Part shown: in pieces, positions 43,479 to 51,157 of the stretch
How positions within the stretch are numbered: position 1 is the stretch's first letter
Layout: the number at the start of each line of letters is the position of its first letter
Notes under the pieces: model-generated
What the model was told of the DNA's origin: nothing
The model's input: the letters and a program-made list of their open reading frames with translations, nothing else
The model's database searches: none
Source of the DNA: Streptomyces sp. RB17
GTDB lineage: Bacteria > Actinomycetota > Actinomycetes > Streptomycetales > Streptomycetaceae
NCBI RefSeq assembly: GCF_009604455.1
Contig: NZ_WEGL01000007.1
Coordinates: forward strand, 1 to 64,000
DNA: 64,000 bases
Direction: 5' to 3'
Made by a program: the position numbers and the translations under genes

Positions 43479-44666
43479 TCAGGCGGGGCTGCCGTCCAGC
43501 GACTCGATGGTGGCGTTGGAGGGAGCGCGCGTCGCCTGGAGGTCGCGGGCAACGTCCTCCGCCGCGCCCAGCACCCGTACCGCGTTCTGCCAGGTCAGCT
43601 TGGCCAGGTCGGCCCTGGACCAGCCGCGCCTCAATAGTTCGGCGAGCAGGTTCGGGTAGCCGGAGACATCGCTCAGGCCGTCCGGGGTGAAGGCGGTGCC
43701 GTCGTAGTCGCCACCGATGCCCAGGTGGTCGATGCCGGCGACCTCGCGCATGTGGTCCAGGTGGTCCGCGACCGTGGACACCGTGGCGACCGGGCGCGGG
43801 GTGCGCTCCTCGAAGGCCGCGTGGATCTTCATTGCCTCGGGGCTGGTGTCGAGGTGGTGCAGACCGTGGGCGCGCATGTTCTCGTCGGCCGCGGCCGTCC
43901 AGTCGACGGCGGCCTGGAGCACGAACTTCGGCACGAAGGTCACCATGGCCATGCCGCCGTTGGCGGGCATCCGCTCCAGGACGTCGTCGGGGATGTTGCG
44001 CGGATGGTCGCACACGGCCCGCGCGGAGGAGTGCGAGAAGATCACCGGCGCGGACGTGGTGTCCAGCGCGGCCCGCATGGTCGTGGCGGCCACGTGGGAG
44101 AGGTCGACGAGCATGCCGAGGCGGTTCATCTCCCGCACCACCTCGCGGCCGAAGGCCGACAGGCCGCCCACCTTCGGCTCGTCGGTGGCGGAGTCCGCCC
44201 AGTCGTTGTTGTCGTTGTGCGTGAGCGTCATGTAGCGCACGCCCAGTTCGTACAGGCCGCGCAGGGTGCCCAGGGAGTTGTCGATCGAGTGACCGCCCTC
44301 GGCGCCCATGAGGGAGGCGATACGGCCCTCCGCGCGCGCCGCCTCCATGTCGGCAGCGGTCAGCGCGGCCCGCAGATCGGCGGGGTGCCGGGCGATGAGC
44401 TGCCGTACGCAGTCGATCTGTTCGAGGGTCGCCGGCACCGCCCCGGGCAGGTCCGAGCGCACATACACCGACCAGTACTGCGCCCCGACCCCGCCCGCGC
44501 GCAGCCGCGGGATGTCGGTGTGCAGATGGGCGTCCTGCCGTACGGCGATGTCGCGGGCGGCGAGGTCGTAGCGGACCTGTTCGCGCAGCGCCCACGGCAG
44601 GTCGTTGTGGCCGTCGACGACCGGGAACTCGCGCAGCAGGGAGCGTGCTTCGTCAGTTGGGGTCAT
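43479..44666 (-). CDS. membrane-dipeptidase family (M19) dipeptidase
   Basis: 395 residues. Zinc site intact: VDGHNDLPW (His20, Asp22), LMGAEGGHSIDNS (bridging Glu), DLSHV, FSHSSARAVCDHPRN, and GIGGDYDG. Renal dipeptidase-type enzymes cleave dipeptides, including some with D-residues; no signal peptide is present, so it is cytosolic here. It starts six bases after the purE stop codon and so belongs to the purK-purE transcript. The tandem paralogue downstream has lost its metal site. Confidence 0.9.
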   Translation of the reverse strand: MTPTDEARSLLREFPVVDGHNDLPWALREQVRYDLAARDIAVRQDAHLHTDIPRLRAGGVGAQYWSVYVRSDLPGAVPATLEQIDCVRQLIARHPADLRAALTAADMEAARAEGRIASLMGAEGGHSIDNSLGTLRGLYELGVRYMTLTHNDNNDWADSATDEPKVGGLSAFGREVVREMNRLGMLVDLSHVAATTMRAALDTTSAPVIFSHSSARAVCDHPRNIPDDVLERMPANGGMAMVTFVPKFVLQAAVDWTAAADENMRAHGLHHLDTSPEAMKIHAAFEERTPRPVATVSTVADHLDHMREVAGIDHLGIGGDYDGTAFTPDGLSDVSGYPNLLAELLRRGWSRADLAKLTWQNAVRVLGAAEDVARDLQATRAPSNATIESLDGSPA

Positions 44667-44672
44667 TGCCTG

Positions 44673-45194
44673 TTACTTCCCGAAGCCGAAGCCGCTCGAC
44701 CCCTCGACCTTGGCGCGCAGCCGCTTGCCCTTCTCGGTTGCCTGGTCGTTGAGGTCGTGCTGGAAGTCGCGCATCTTGTGCAGCAGGTCCTCGTCGTGCG
44801 CGGCGAGGATGCGGGCCGCGAGGAGACCGGCGTTGCGGGCACCTGCGACCGAGACGGTGGCGACCGGGACACCGGCCGGCATCTGCACGATGGACATCAG
44901 CGAGTCCATGCCGTCGAGGTACTTCAGCGGCACCGGCACGCCGATGACCGGCAGCGGGGTGACGGAGGCGAGCATGCCCGGCAGGTGGGCGGCACCGCCC
45001 GCACCGGCGATGATCACCTTCAGTCCGCGGTCGGCGGCCTGCTCGCCGTAGGTGATCATCTCGCGGGGCATGCGGTGCGCGGAGACGACGTCGACCTCGT
45101 AGGCGATCTCGAACTCGTCCAGGGCCTTGGCGGCGGCCTCCATGACGGTCCAGTCGGAGTCCGACCCCATGACGATGCCAACAACAGGGCTCAT
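44673..45194 (-). CDS. purE: N5-carboxyaminoimidazole ribonucleotide mutase
   Basis: 173 residues from the ATG at 45194. Class I PurE, converting N5-CAIR to CAIR in purine synthesis. Conserved VVGIVMGSDSDWTVM, VVSAHRMPREM and IIAGAGGAAHLPGM are all present. The start overlaps the purK stop (ATGA), so the two are translationally coupled; PurK makes the unstable substrate that PurE uses. Dipeptidase gene follows after six bases. Confidence 0.97.
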   Translation of the reverse strand: MSPVVGIVMGSDSDWTVMEAAAKALDEFEIAYEVDVVSAHRMPREMITYGEQAADRGLKVIIAGAGGAAHLPGMLASVTPLPVIGVPVPLKYLDGMDSLMSIVQMPAGVPVATVSVAGARNAGLLAARILAAHDEDLLHKMRDFQHDLNDQATEKGKRLRAKVEGSSGFGFGK

Positions 45195-46330
45195 TCGGTG
45201 ATCGTGCCTCTCAGGTATCCGGCAGCGTGACGGGCGCGCTCCAGCACGTCGTCCAGGTCGTCGCCGTAGGTGTTGACGTGTCCGACCTTGCGGCCGGGCT
45301 TCACGTCCTTGCCGTACATGTGGATCTTGAGCTTGGGGTCGCGGGCCATGCAGTGCAAGTAGGCGGAGTACATGTCCGGGTAGTCGCCGCCCAGGACGTT
45401 GACCATGACCGTCCACGGTGCGCGCGGGCGGGGGTCGCCGAGCGGCAGGTCGAGGACCGCGCGGACGTGGTTGGCGAACTGGGAGGTGATCGCGCCGTCC
45501 TGGGTCCAGTGGCCGGAGTTGTGCGGGCGCATCGCCAGCTCGTTGACGAGGACGCGGCCGTCGCGGGTCTGGAACAGTTCGACGGCGAGGTGCCCGACGA
45601 CGCCCAGCTCCTTGGCGATGGTCAGGGCCATCCGCTCGGCCTGCAGCGCGAGGGTTTCGTCCAGGCCCGGGGCCGGGGCTATGACCGTGTCGCAGACGCC
45701 CTTGACCTGCTGGGACTCCACCACGGGGTAGGCGACGGCCTGGCCGTGCGGGGAGCGTACGACGTTGGCGGCGAGCTCGCGGACGTAGTCGACCTTCTCC
45801 TCGGCGAGGACCGGGACGCCGGCCCGGAACGGGTCGCTGGCCTCCTCGGCGGTCTCCACGACCCACACGCCCTTGCCGTCGTAGCCGCCGCGCACGGTCT
45901 TGAGGACGACCGGGAAGCCGTCCCCCTCCGCGGCGAACCGGACGACGTCCTCCGGGTCGGCGACGATCCGGTGCCTGGGGCACGGGATGCCGATCGCGTC
46001 GAGCCTCGCGCGCATCACGCCCTTGTCCTGGGCGTGCACCAGCGCGTCGGGCCCCGGGCGGACGGGGATGCCGTCCGCCTCCAGGGCCCTGAGGTGCTCG
46101 GTGGGTACATGTTCGTGATCGAAGGTGATCACATCGCAACCGCGCGCGAACTCACGCAGCGTGTCCAGGTCGCGATAGTCGCCGATGACGACATCGCTCA
46201 CGACCTGGGCCGCCGAGTCCTGAGGGGTGTCACTGAGAAGCTTGAACCTGATGCCCAACGGGATGCCCGCCTCGTGCGTCATACGCGCGAGCTGCCCCCC
46301 GCCGACCATGCCGACTACCGGGAACGTCAC
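45191..46330 (-). CDS. purK: N5-carboxyaminoimidazole ribonucleotide synthase
   Basis: 379 residues. ATP-grasp enzyme joining bicarbonate to AIR. Signature GMVGGGQLARMTHEAGIPLG, then TFDHEHVPTEHL, the ATP-grasp stretch VVLKTVRGGYDGKGVWVV, and VNELAMRPHNSGHWT. It starts with GTG at 46330; TACGCT (46337-46342, complement) is only six bases upstream, pointing to a leaderless mRNA. A 14-base motif shared with the response-regulator upstream region lies 48 bases before the start. Divergent from the GtrA gene. Confidence 0.96.
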   Translation of the reverse strand: MTFPVVGMVGGGQLARMTHEAGIPLGIRFKLLSDTPQDSAAQVVSDVVIGDYRDLDTLREFARGCDVITFDHEHVPTEHLRALEADGIPVRPGPDALVHAQDKGVMRARLDAIGIPCPRHRIVADPEDVVRFAAEGDGFPVVLKTVRGGYDGKGVWVVETAEEASDPFRAGVPVLAEEKVDYVRELAANVVRSPHGQAVAYPVVESQQVKGVCDTVIAPAPGLDETLALQAERMALTIAKELGVVGHLAVELFQTRDGRVLVNELAMRPHNSGHWTQDGAITSQFANHVRAVLDLPLGDPRPRAPWTVMVNVLGGDYPDMYSAYLHCMARDPKLKIHMYGKDVKPGRKVGHVNTYGDDLDDVLERARHAAGYLRGTITE

Positions 46331-46377
46331 ACCCCTAGCGTATCGGCCACGCCCGGGCGACCGGATCGCATCCCTCT

Positions 46378-46391
46378 CACGAACTCTTACC
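46378..46391 (-). promoter_or_regulatory. 14-base motif GGTAAGAGTTCGTG upstream of purK
   Basis: Identical to 49107-49120, in the same orientation and at nearly the same distance (48 versus 49 bases) from the respective start codons, purK and the response regulator. Likely a regulator binding site near -45. Confidence 0.5.
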
Positions 46392-46512
46392 AGCCGCTTT
46401 CCGCCCTCTTTCCGATCTGTTTCCTGGTCTTGGCCTTGTGCACAGGCGGCGGCAGGTTCACCTGGATAGCATGGCTGGGCTGACGAAACCTACCGACGGG
46501 AGCTGCACAGCC

Positions 46513-47013
46513 ATGGAACCTCGTTCCTCGGGGCTGCAACGGCTCGTACGCGAGGTGGCCAAGTTCGGCACCGTCGGCGTCGCGGGCATCTTCGTGAACC
46601 TCGGCGTCTTCAACCTCGTCCGGCACGTCTCCGACCTGCCGGTGGTGCGCGCCAGCATCATCGCGACCGTGGTCGCCATCGCCTTCAACTACGTGGGCTT
46701 CCGTTACTGGACGTACCGGGACCGCGACAAGGGCGGCCGTACCAAGGAGCTCACGCTCTTCCTCTTCTTCAGCGCGATCGGCCTGGTGATCGAGAACGGC
46801 GTGCTGTACGCGGCGACCTACGGGTTCGGCTGGGACAGCCCGCTGCAGAGCAACGTCTTCAAGTTCGTCGGCATCGGCGTCGCGACCCTGTTCCGCTTCT
46901 GGTCGTACCGCACCTGGGTGTTCCGCGTGCAGCCGTCGCAGGAAGCGGAGTCGATCCTGGTGGCGGAGTCGAAGCGGCCACACTCCGAGCCGAAGTCGCA
47001 GCGGGTTCCGTAA
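46513..47013 (+). CDS. GtrA-family membrane protein
   Basis: About 166 residues from the ATG at 46513 (GGGAG eleven bases upstream); an in-frame ATG at 46471 is an alternative. Four membrane helices of the GtrA/DPMS-like type: FGTVGVAGIFVNLGVFNLV, ASIIATVVAIAFNYVGFRYWTY, ELTLFLFFSAIGLVIENGVLY, FKFVGIGVATLFRFWSYRTWVF. GtrA proteins are thought to flip or accompany polyprenyl-phosphate-linked sugars. The C-terminal tail is hydrophilic. It keeps the same position beside purK as in mycobacteria. Confidence 0.87.
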   Translation: MEPRSSGLQRLVREVAKFGTVGVAGIFVNLGVFNLVRHVSDLPVVRASIIATVVAIAFNYVGFRYWTYRDRDKGGRTKELTLFLFFSAIGLVIENGVLYAATYGFGWDSPLQSNVFKFVGIGVATLFRFWSYRTWVFRVQPSQEAESILVAESKRPHSEPKSQRVP

Positions 47014-47019
47014 CCCGGG

Positions 47020-47073
47020 TCAACGCACCGACCCGCTTCAACGCACCGACCCGGTTCAGCGCACCGTCGGCAG
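47020..47073. repeat. 18-bp tandem repeat, three units
   Basis: TCAACGCACCGACCCGCT at 47020 and TCAACGCACCGACCCGGT at 47038 are followed by a diverged third copy from 47056 that encodes the last residues and stop codon of the histidine kinase. Confidence 0.8.
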
Positions 47074-48327
47074 GTCCTCGTCCGACTTGCGGGCCGGCGG
47101 CGTACGCGACAGGAACAGCCCGAACACCGGCGGCTGGGCCTGGAGCAGTTCCAGGCGCCCCCCGTCGGCCTCCGCCAGGTCGCGGGCCACGGCCAGGCCG
47201 ATCCCCGTGGAGTTGCGGCCGCTGATCGTCCGCTCGAAGATGCGCGCGCCGAGGTCGGCGGGGACCCCGGGGCCCTCGTCCGTCACCTCGACCACGGCCT
47301 GGTTGCCGGTGACCCGGGTGCGCAGCGCGACCGTGCCGCCCCCGTGCATGAGGGAGTTCTCGATCAGCGCCGCGAGCACCTGGGCGACCGCCCCCGGTGT
47401 GCCGACGGCCTGCAGATGCCGCTTGCCGGAGCTGACGATGGCGCGGCCGGCGCTGCGGTAGGCGGGCCGCCACTCGGCGAGCTGCTGCTGGATGACCTCG
47501 TCCAGGTCGAAGGTGACGGCGGAGCCGGTGCGTGGGTCGCGGGAGTTCGTCAGCAGCCGCTCGACGACGTCCGTGAGCCGCTCGACCTGGGTGAGCGCGA
47601 CGTTCGCCTCTTCCTTCACGATGTCCGGGTCGTCCGTGAGGGTGATCTCCTCCAGGCGCATCGAGAGAGCCGTGAGCGGGGTGCGCAGCTGGTGGGAGGC
47701 GTCTGCGGCCAGGCGCCGCTCGGCCGTCAGCATGCGGCCGATCCGCTCGGCGGAGGAGTCCAGCACATCGGCGACCCGGTCCAGCTCGGGAACGCCGTAC
47801 CGCTTGTGCCGCGGGCGCGGGTCACCGGAGCCGAGCCGTTCGGCGGTCTCGGCGAGGTCGGTCAGCGGGGAGGCGAGCCGGTTGGCCTGCCGTACGGCGA
47901 GCAGCACGGCCGCGATGACGGCGAGCAGCGCGACCAGGCCGATGATCAGCAGGGTCCGGCCGACCTCGCGGGTGACCGCCGAGCGCGGCTCCTGCACGGT
48001 GACGCTCTCGCCCTCCTCGCCCTTCTGTGTGGCGTGGATCACATCGCCGTGCGGCCGGGTGCCGATCTCGATCGGTGCCTTGCCCGGCATGCGGATGACC
48101 GCGTACTGGTCCTTGCTGACCGGGTTGCGCAGCGCGTCCGCGTTGACGTTCTCCGCGGCGAGGATCCGGCTGTCCACGATGCTGGCCAGCCGGATCGCCT
48201 CGGAGTCCACCCGCTCCTGGGCGCTGTTGCTGATCGTCCGCGTCTCGACGATCACCAGGGAGATGCCGAAGACGGCGATCACCACGAGGACGACGGCGAG
48301 GGTGGACTGGATGAGACGTCGGCGCAT
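47056..48327 (-). CDS. sensor histidine kinase
   Basis: 423 residues. Membrane helices at ~8-28 and ~122-145 flank an extracellular sensor of ~90 residues. A HAMP-like segment is followed by the phosphoacceptor box AADASHQLRTPLTALSMRLEE, an N-box IENSLMHGGG, and G-boxes VTDEGPGVP and NSTGIGLAVARDLAEADGG. Pairs with the response regulator encoded 53 bases upstream on the same strand. The sensed signal is unknown; the sensor contains no cysteine or histidine cluster. Confidence 0.94.
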   Translation of the reverse strand: MRRRLIQSTLAVVLVVIAVFGISLVIVETRTISNSAQERVDSEAIRLASIVDSRILAAENVNADALRNPVSKDQYAVIRMPGKAPIEIGTRPHGDVIHATQKGEEGESVTVQEPRSAVTREVGRTLLIIGLVALLAVIAAVLLAVRQANRLASPLTDLAETAERLGSGDPRPRHKRYGVPELDRVADVLDSSAERIGRMLTAERRLAADASHQLRTPLTALSMRLEEITLTDDPDIVKEEANVALTQVERLTDVVERLLTNSRDPRTGSAVTFDLDEVIQQQLAEWRPAYRSAGRAIVSSGKRHLQAVGTPGAVAQVLAALIENSLMHGGGTVALRTRVTGNQAVVEVTDEGPGVPADLGARIFERTISGRNSTGIGLAVARDLAEADGGRLELLQAQPPVFGLFLSRTPPARKSDEDLPTVR

Positions 48328-48380
48328 GTTCCGTTACCTGAGGTGATCACCGGCCCTGGGAAGGGCCCCCGGGGAGGAGC

Positions 48381-49058
48381 TCAGCTCTTCTCGAAGCGGA
48401 AGCCCACTCCACGCACCGTGGCGATGTAGCGGGGGTTCGCCGCGTCGTCGCCGAGCTTCTTGCGCAGCCAGGAGATGTGCATGTCGAGGGTCTTGGTGGA
48501 GGACCACCACGTGGTGTCCCAGACCTCGCGCATCAGCTGGTCGCGCGTGACGACCCGGCCGGCGTCCCGCACCAGCACCCGCAGCAGGTCGAACTCCTTG
48601 GCGGTGAGCTGGAGTTCCTCGTCGCCCATCCACGCCCGGTGCGACTCGACGTCGATCCGCACCCCGTGCGTGGCCGGCGGCTGCTGCGGCTCGGCGGCAC
48701 CGCGCCGGAGCAGGGCCCGTACCCGGGCGAGCAGTTCGGCGAGCCGGAAGGGCTTGGTGACGTAGTCGTCGGCGCCCGCGTCCAGACCGACGACGGTGTC
48801 CACCTCGTCGGCCCGCGCGGTCAGGATGAGGATCGGCACGGTGTGGCCGTCGGCCCGCAGCCGGCGGGCGACCTCCAGGCCGTCCATGCCCGGCAGGCCC
48901 AGGTCCAGTACGACCAGGTCGACGCCGCCCTGCATTCCGGCGTCGAGCGCGGTGGGTCCGTCCTCGCGCACCTCGACCTCGTAACCTTCCCGGCGCAGGG
49001 CGCGGGCCAGCGGCTCCGAGATGGACGCGTCGTCCTCGGCGAGCAGTACACGGGTCAT
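48381..49058 (-). CDS. OmpR-family response regulator
   Basis: 225 residues from the ATG at 49058. Receiver domain: acidic pair EDD (8-10), phosphoacceptor Asp in LVVLDLGLPGMDG, conserved Thr in LILTARA and Lys in YVTKPF. The C-terminal winged helix carries ELQLTAKEFDLLRVLVRDAGRVVTRDQLM, IDMHISWLRKKLGDD-like region and YIATVRGVGFRFE. It activates or represses transcription after phosphorylation by the downstream kinase. The 14-base motif at 49107-49120 in its own upstream region suggests autoregulation. Confidence 0.95.
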   Translation of the reverse strand: MTRVLLAEDDASISEPLARALRREGYEVEVREDGPTALDAGMQGGVDLVVLDLGLPGMDGLEVARRLRADGHTVPILILTARADEVDTVVGLDAGADDYVTKPFRLAELLARVRALLRRGAAEPQQPPATHGVRIDVESHRAWMGDEELQLTAKEFDLLRVLVRDAGRVVTRDQLMREVWDTTWWSSTKTLDMHISWLRKKLGDDAANPRYIATVRGVGFRFEKS

Positions 49059-49106
49059 GAGGTGATGGTAGACCGCCCGCGCACGGTGCTGGGGTGTGAT
49101 CGCCTC

Positions 49107-49120
49107 CACGAACTCTTACC
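49107..49120 (-). promoter_or_regulatory. 14-base motif GGTAAGAGTTCGTG upstream of the response regulator
   Basis: Second copy of the motif at 46378-46391, 49 bases before the response-regulator start codon. Confidence 0.5.
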
Positions 49121-49341
49121 TTCGAACGCCGTCGGCGCGTCGCTGGTACGAACCATGGCTCTGGGGATGCGATCGTAGGAGAGACCTTCGATTCCATTCC
49201 TGCGGTTGCGCCGACACCTGTGATCCGCGTCTCAAGTCCTTCCATATCCGGCAGTGTCCTGCCTTACAGTGACCTGAACGCCTGTAGTACACCCGGGGAC
49301 CTTTGGCGGGCAGACGACGCTGAAGGTCTCTTTTGTGTGCG

Positions 49342-49359
49342 GGCTGATCAAGATCAGCC
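49342..49359. promoter_or_regulatory. 18-base palindrome GGCTGATC-AA-GATCAGCC
   Basis: Perfect 8-2-8 inverted repeat about 210 bases upstream of the POT transporter ATG, in an A+T-richer stretch. Size and symmetry fit a dimeric repressor operator; no T-run follows, so a terminator is less likely. Confidence 0.45.
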
Positions 49360-49567
49360 TTGAAAGGAATGACCTCTGGCCGGGCTCCGCAGCGCATCGA
49401 CGCGCGACGGGGCGTGGATCCCGGTGGTCGCCGTCCACCGCTTCCGAGACCCGGATGCGGGCTCCCCTCGGGCGTTGGGGGTGGACGACCGACCGTGCCG
49501 GTGCCGGCCGCACCCCCACCGGGCGCGCAACGCTCCAAAAGCGCGTCCCGACCAGCAAGGAACGACC

Positions 49568-51073
49568 ATGGCGTCCAGCCTGACGAAGGACTCGGTCCGC
49601 CCGGGCACCCCCGGGTCCGAGAAGACCTTCTTCGGCCACCCCCGCGGCCTGGCCACTCTCTTCATGACCGAGATGTGGGAGCGTTTCTCCTACTACGGCA
49701 TGAGGGCTCTGCTCCCGCTGTACCTGGTGGCCCCGGGCGGCCTGCACCTGAGCGCGGGCACAGCGACCGCGATCTACTCGGTGTACGTGTCCCTCGTGTA
49801 CCTGCTCGCCCTCCCCGGCGGCTGGTTCGCCGACCGTGTGCTCGGCCCCCGCAAGACGGTCGCCGTCTCCGGTGTGATCATCATGCTCGGCCACCTGTGC
49901 CTGGCGCTCCCCGTGTCCGCCAGCTTCTTCGTCGGCCTGGGTCTCGTCGCCATCGGTTCGGGTCTGCTGAAGGCCAACATCTCCACGATGGTCGGCCACC
50001 TCTACAAGGGTCCGGACGACGCCCGCCGCGACGGTGGCTTCACCCTCTTCTACATCGGCATCAACCTGGGCGCCTTCGCCGCGCCGCTGGTCATCGGCAC
50101 CGTCGGTGAGAACGTCAACTGGCACCTGGGCTTCGCGCTGGCCGCGCTCGGCATGGCGCTGGGTCTGGCCCAGTACCTGCTCGGCGGCCGCCACCTGAGC
50201 CCGAAGAGCAGCGAGGTCCCGACCCCGCTGACCGCCGAGCAGAAGTCCGCCACCCTGCGCAAGGGCCTGATCTGGCTCGCCATCGCCGCGGTCTTCTACG
50301 GCCTCGTCGGCGGCACCGGCCACTTCACCCTGAACTGGGCGCTGATCCCGCTCACCCTCGTCGGTCTGATCGTGCCGATCCTGGTCATCGCGCGGATGCT
50401 GCGCGACAAGGACCTGGACTCGGGCGAGAAGTCGAAGGTGCGCGCGTACATCTGGTTCTTCGTCGCCGCCGCCGTGTTCTGGATGATCTACGACCAGGGT
50501 GGTTCGACCCTGTCGCTGTTCGCGGACAGCTCGGCCAAGAACTCGATCGCCGGCTGGACGTTCCCGGTCTCCTGGTACCAGTCGGTCAACCCGGTCATGA
50601 TCATGGCCCTGGCGCCGGTCTTCGCCTGGGCGTGGCTGTGGCTGAACCGGCGCGGCAAGGAGCCGAGCACGATCGTGAAGTTCGCCTCCGGCCTGGTGCT
50701 GATCGGTGCGTCCTTCTTCCTCTTCCTCGCCCCGCTGTCGATCGCCGAGGGCGGTCACAAGGCCGCGGCGATGTGGCTGGTCGCGATCTACTTCGTGCAG
50801 ACCGTCGGCGAGCTGACGCTGTCGCCGGTGGGCCTGTCGGTGACGACGAAGATGGCGCCGCAGAAGTACGCCTCGCAGATGATGGGCGTCTGGTTCCTCG
50901 CGGTCACCGCGGGTGACTCCGTCACCGCCCTGATCTCGAACCCGGCCGTCGGCGGGATCAACCTCGACAAGATGGGCTTCGTCGCCCTGGAGGCGGTGCT
51001 CGCCGTCATCGCCGGTGCGGCGGTGTGGATGTACCGCAAGAAGGTCAACACGCTCATGGGAGACGTCCACTGA
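49568..51073 (+). CDS. proton-dependent peptide transporter (POT/PTR2 family, MFS)
   Basis: 501 residues from the ATG at 49568 (AAGGA upstream). Takes up di- and tripeptides with protons. The POT signatures are TEMWERFSYYGMRALLPLYL (ExxER-type motif, residues ~34-53) and FTLFYIGINLGAFAAPLV (PTR2 motif). About 14 hydrophobic helices span the protein, with a cytoplasmic loop near 215-235. The late VGELTLSPVGLSVTTKMAP segment is also typical. It is monocistronic, ending in a perfect terminator. Confidence 0.95.
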   Translation: MASSLTKDSVRPGTPGSEKTFFGHPRGLATLFMTEMWERFSYYGMRALLPLYLVAPGGLHLSAGTATAIYSVYVSLVYLLALPGGWFADRVLGPRKTVAVSGVIIMLGHLCLALPVSASFFVGLGLVAIGSGLLKANISTMVGHLYKGPDDARRDGGFTLFYIGINLGAFAAPLVIGTVGENVNWHLGFALAALGMALGLAQYLLGGRHLSPKSSEVPTPLTAEQKSATLRKGLIWLAIAAVFYGLVGGTGHFTLNWALIPLTLVGLIVPILVIARMLRDKDLDSGEKSKVRAYIWFFVAAAVFWMIYDQGGSTLSLFADSSAKNSIAGWTFPVSWYQSVNPVMIMALAPVFAWAWLWLNRRGKEPSTIVKFASGLVLIGASFFLFLAPLSIAEGGHKAAAMWLVAIYFVQTVGELTLSPVGLSVTTKMAPQKYASQMMGVWFLAVTAGDSVTALISNPAVGGINLDKMGFVALEAVLAVIAGAAVWMYRKKVNTLMGDVH

Positions 51074-51100
51074 CGTCGGCTGACGTCGCCTGACGCGGCT
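51071..51100 (+). repeat. three 10-bp repeats TGACGTCGGC-like after the transporter stop codon
   Basis: TGACGTCGGC, TGACGTCGCC and TGACGCGGCT follow each other exactly, the first supplying the stop codon. Gives extra in-phase-shifted stops; function unknown. Confidence 0.7.
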
Positions 51101-51106
51101 TCCTGA

Positions 51107-51142
51107 AGAGGGCCACCGCATCTCCGGATGCGGTGGCCCTCT
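51107..51142. terminator. perfect 16-bp terminator
   Basis: AGAGGGCCACCGCATC (51107-51122) pairs with GATGCGGTGGCCCTCT (51127-51142) around TCCG, followed by TTTCG. It serves both the transporter and the convergent surface-protein operon. Confidence 0.93.
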
Positions 51143-51157
51143 TTCGTGCGCCGGAGA

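Larger units (their letters stand above)
49059..49567. promoter_or_regulatory. 509-base divergent control region of the response regulator and POT transporter genes
   Basis: No gene supported. Contains the shared 14-base motif (49107-49120), TACCAT as a possible -10 for the response regulator (49065-49070, complement), and an 18-base perfect palindrome at 49342-49359 on the transporter side. Confidence 0.55.
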
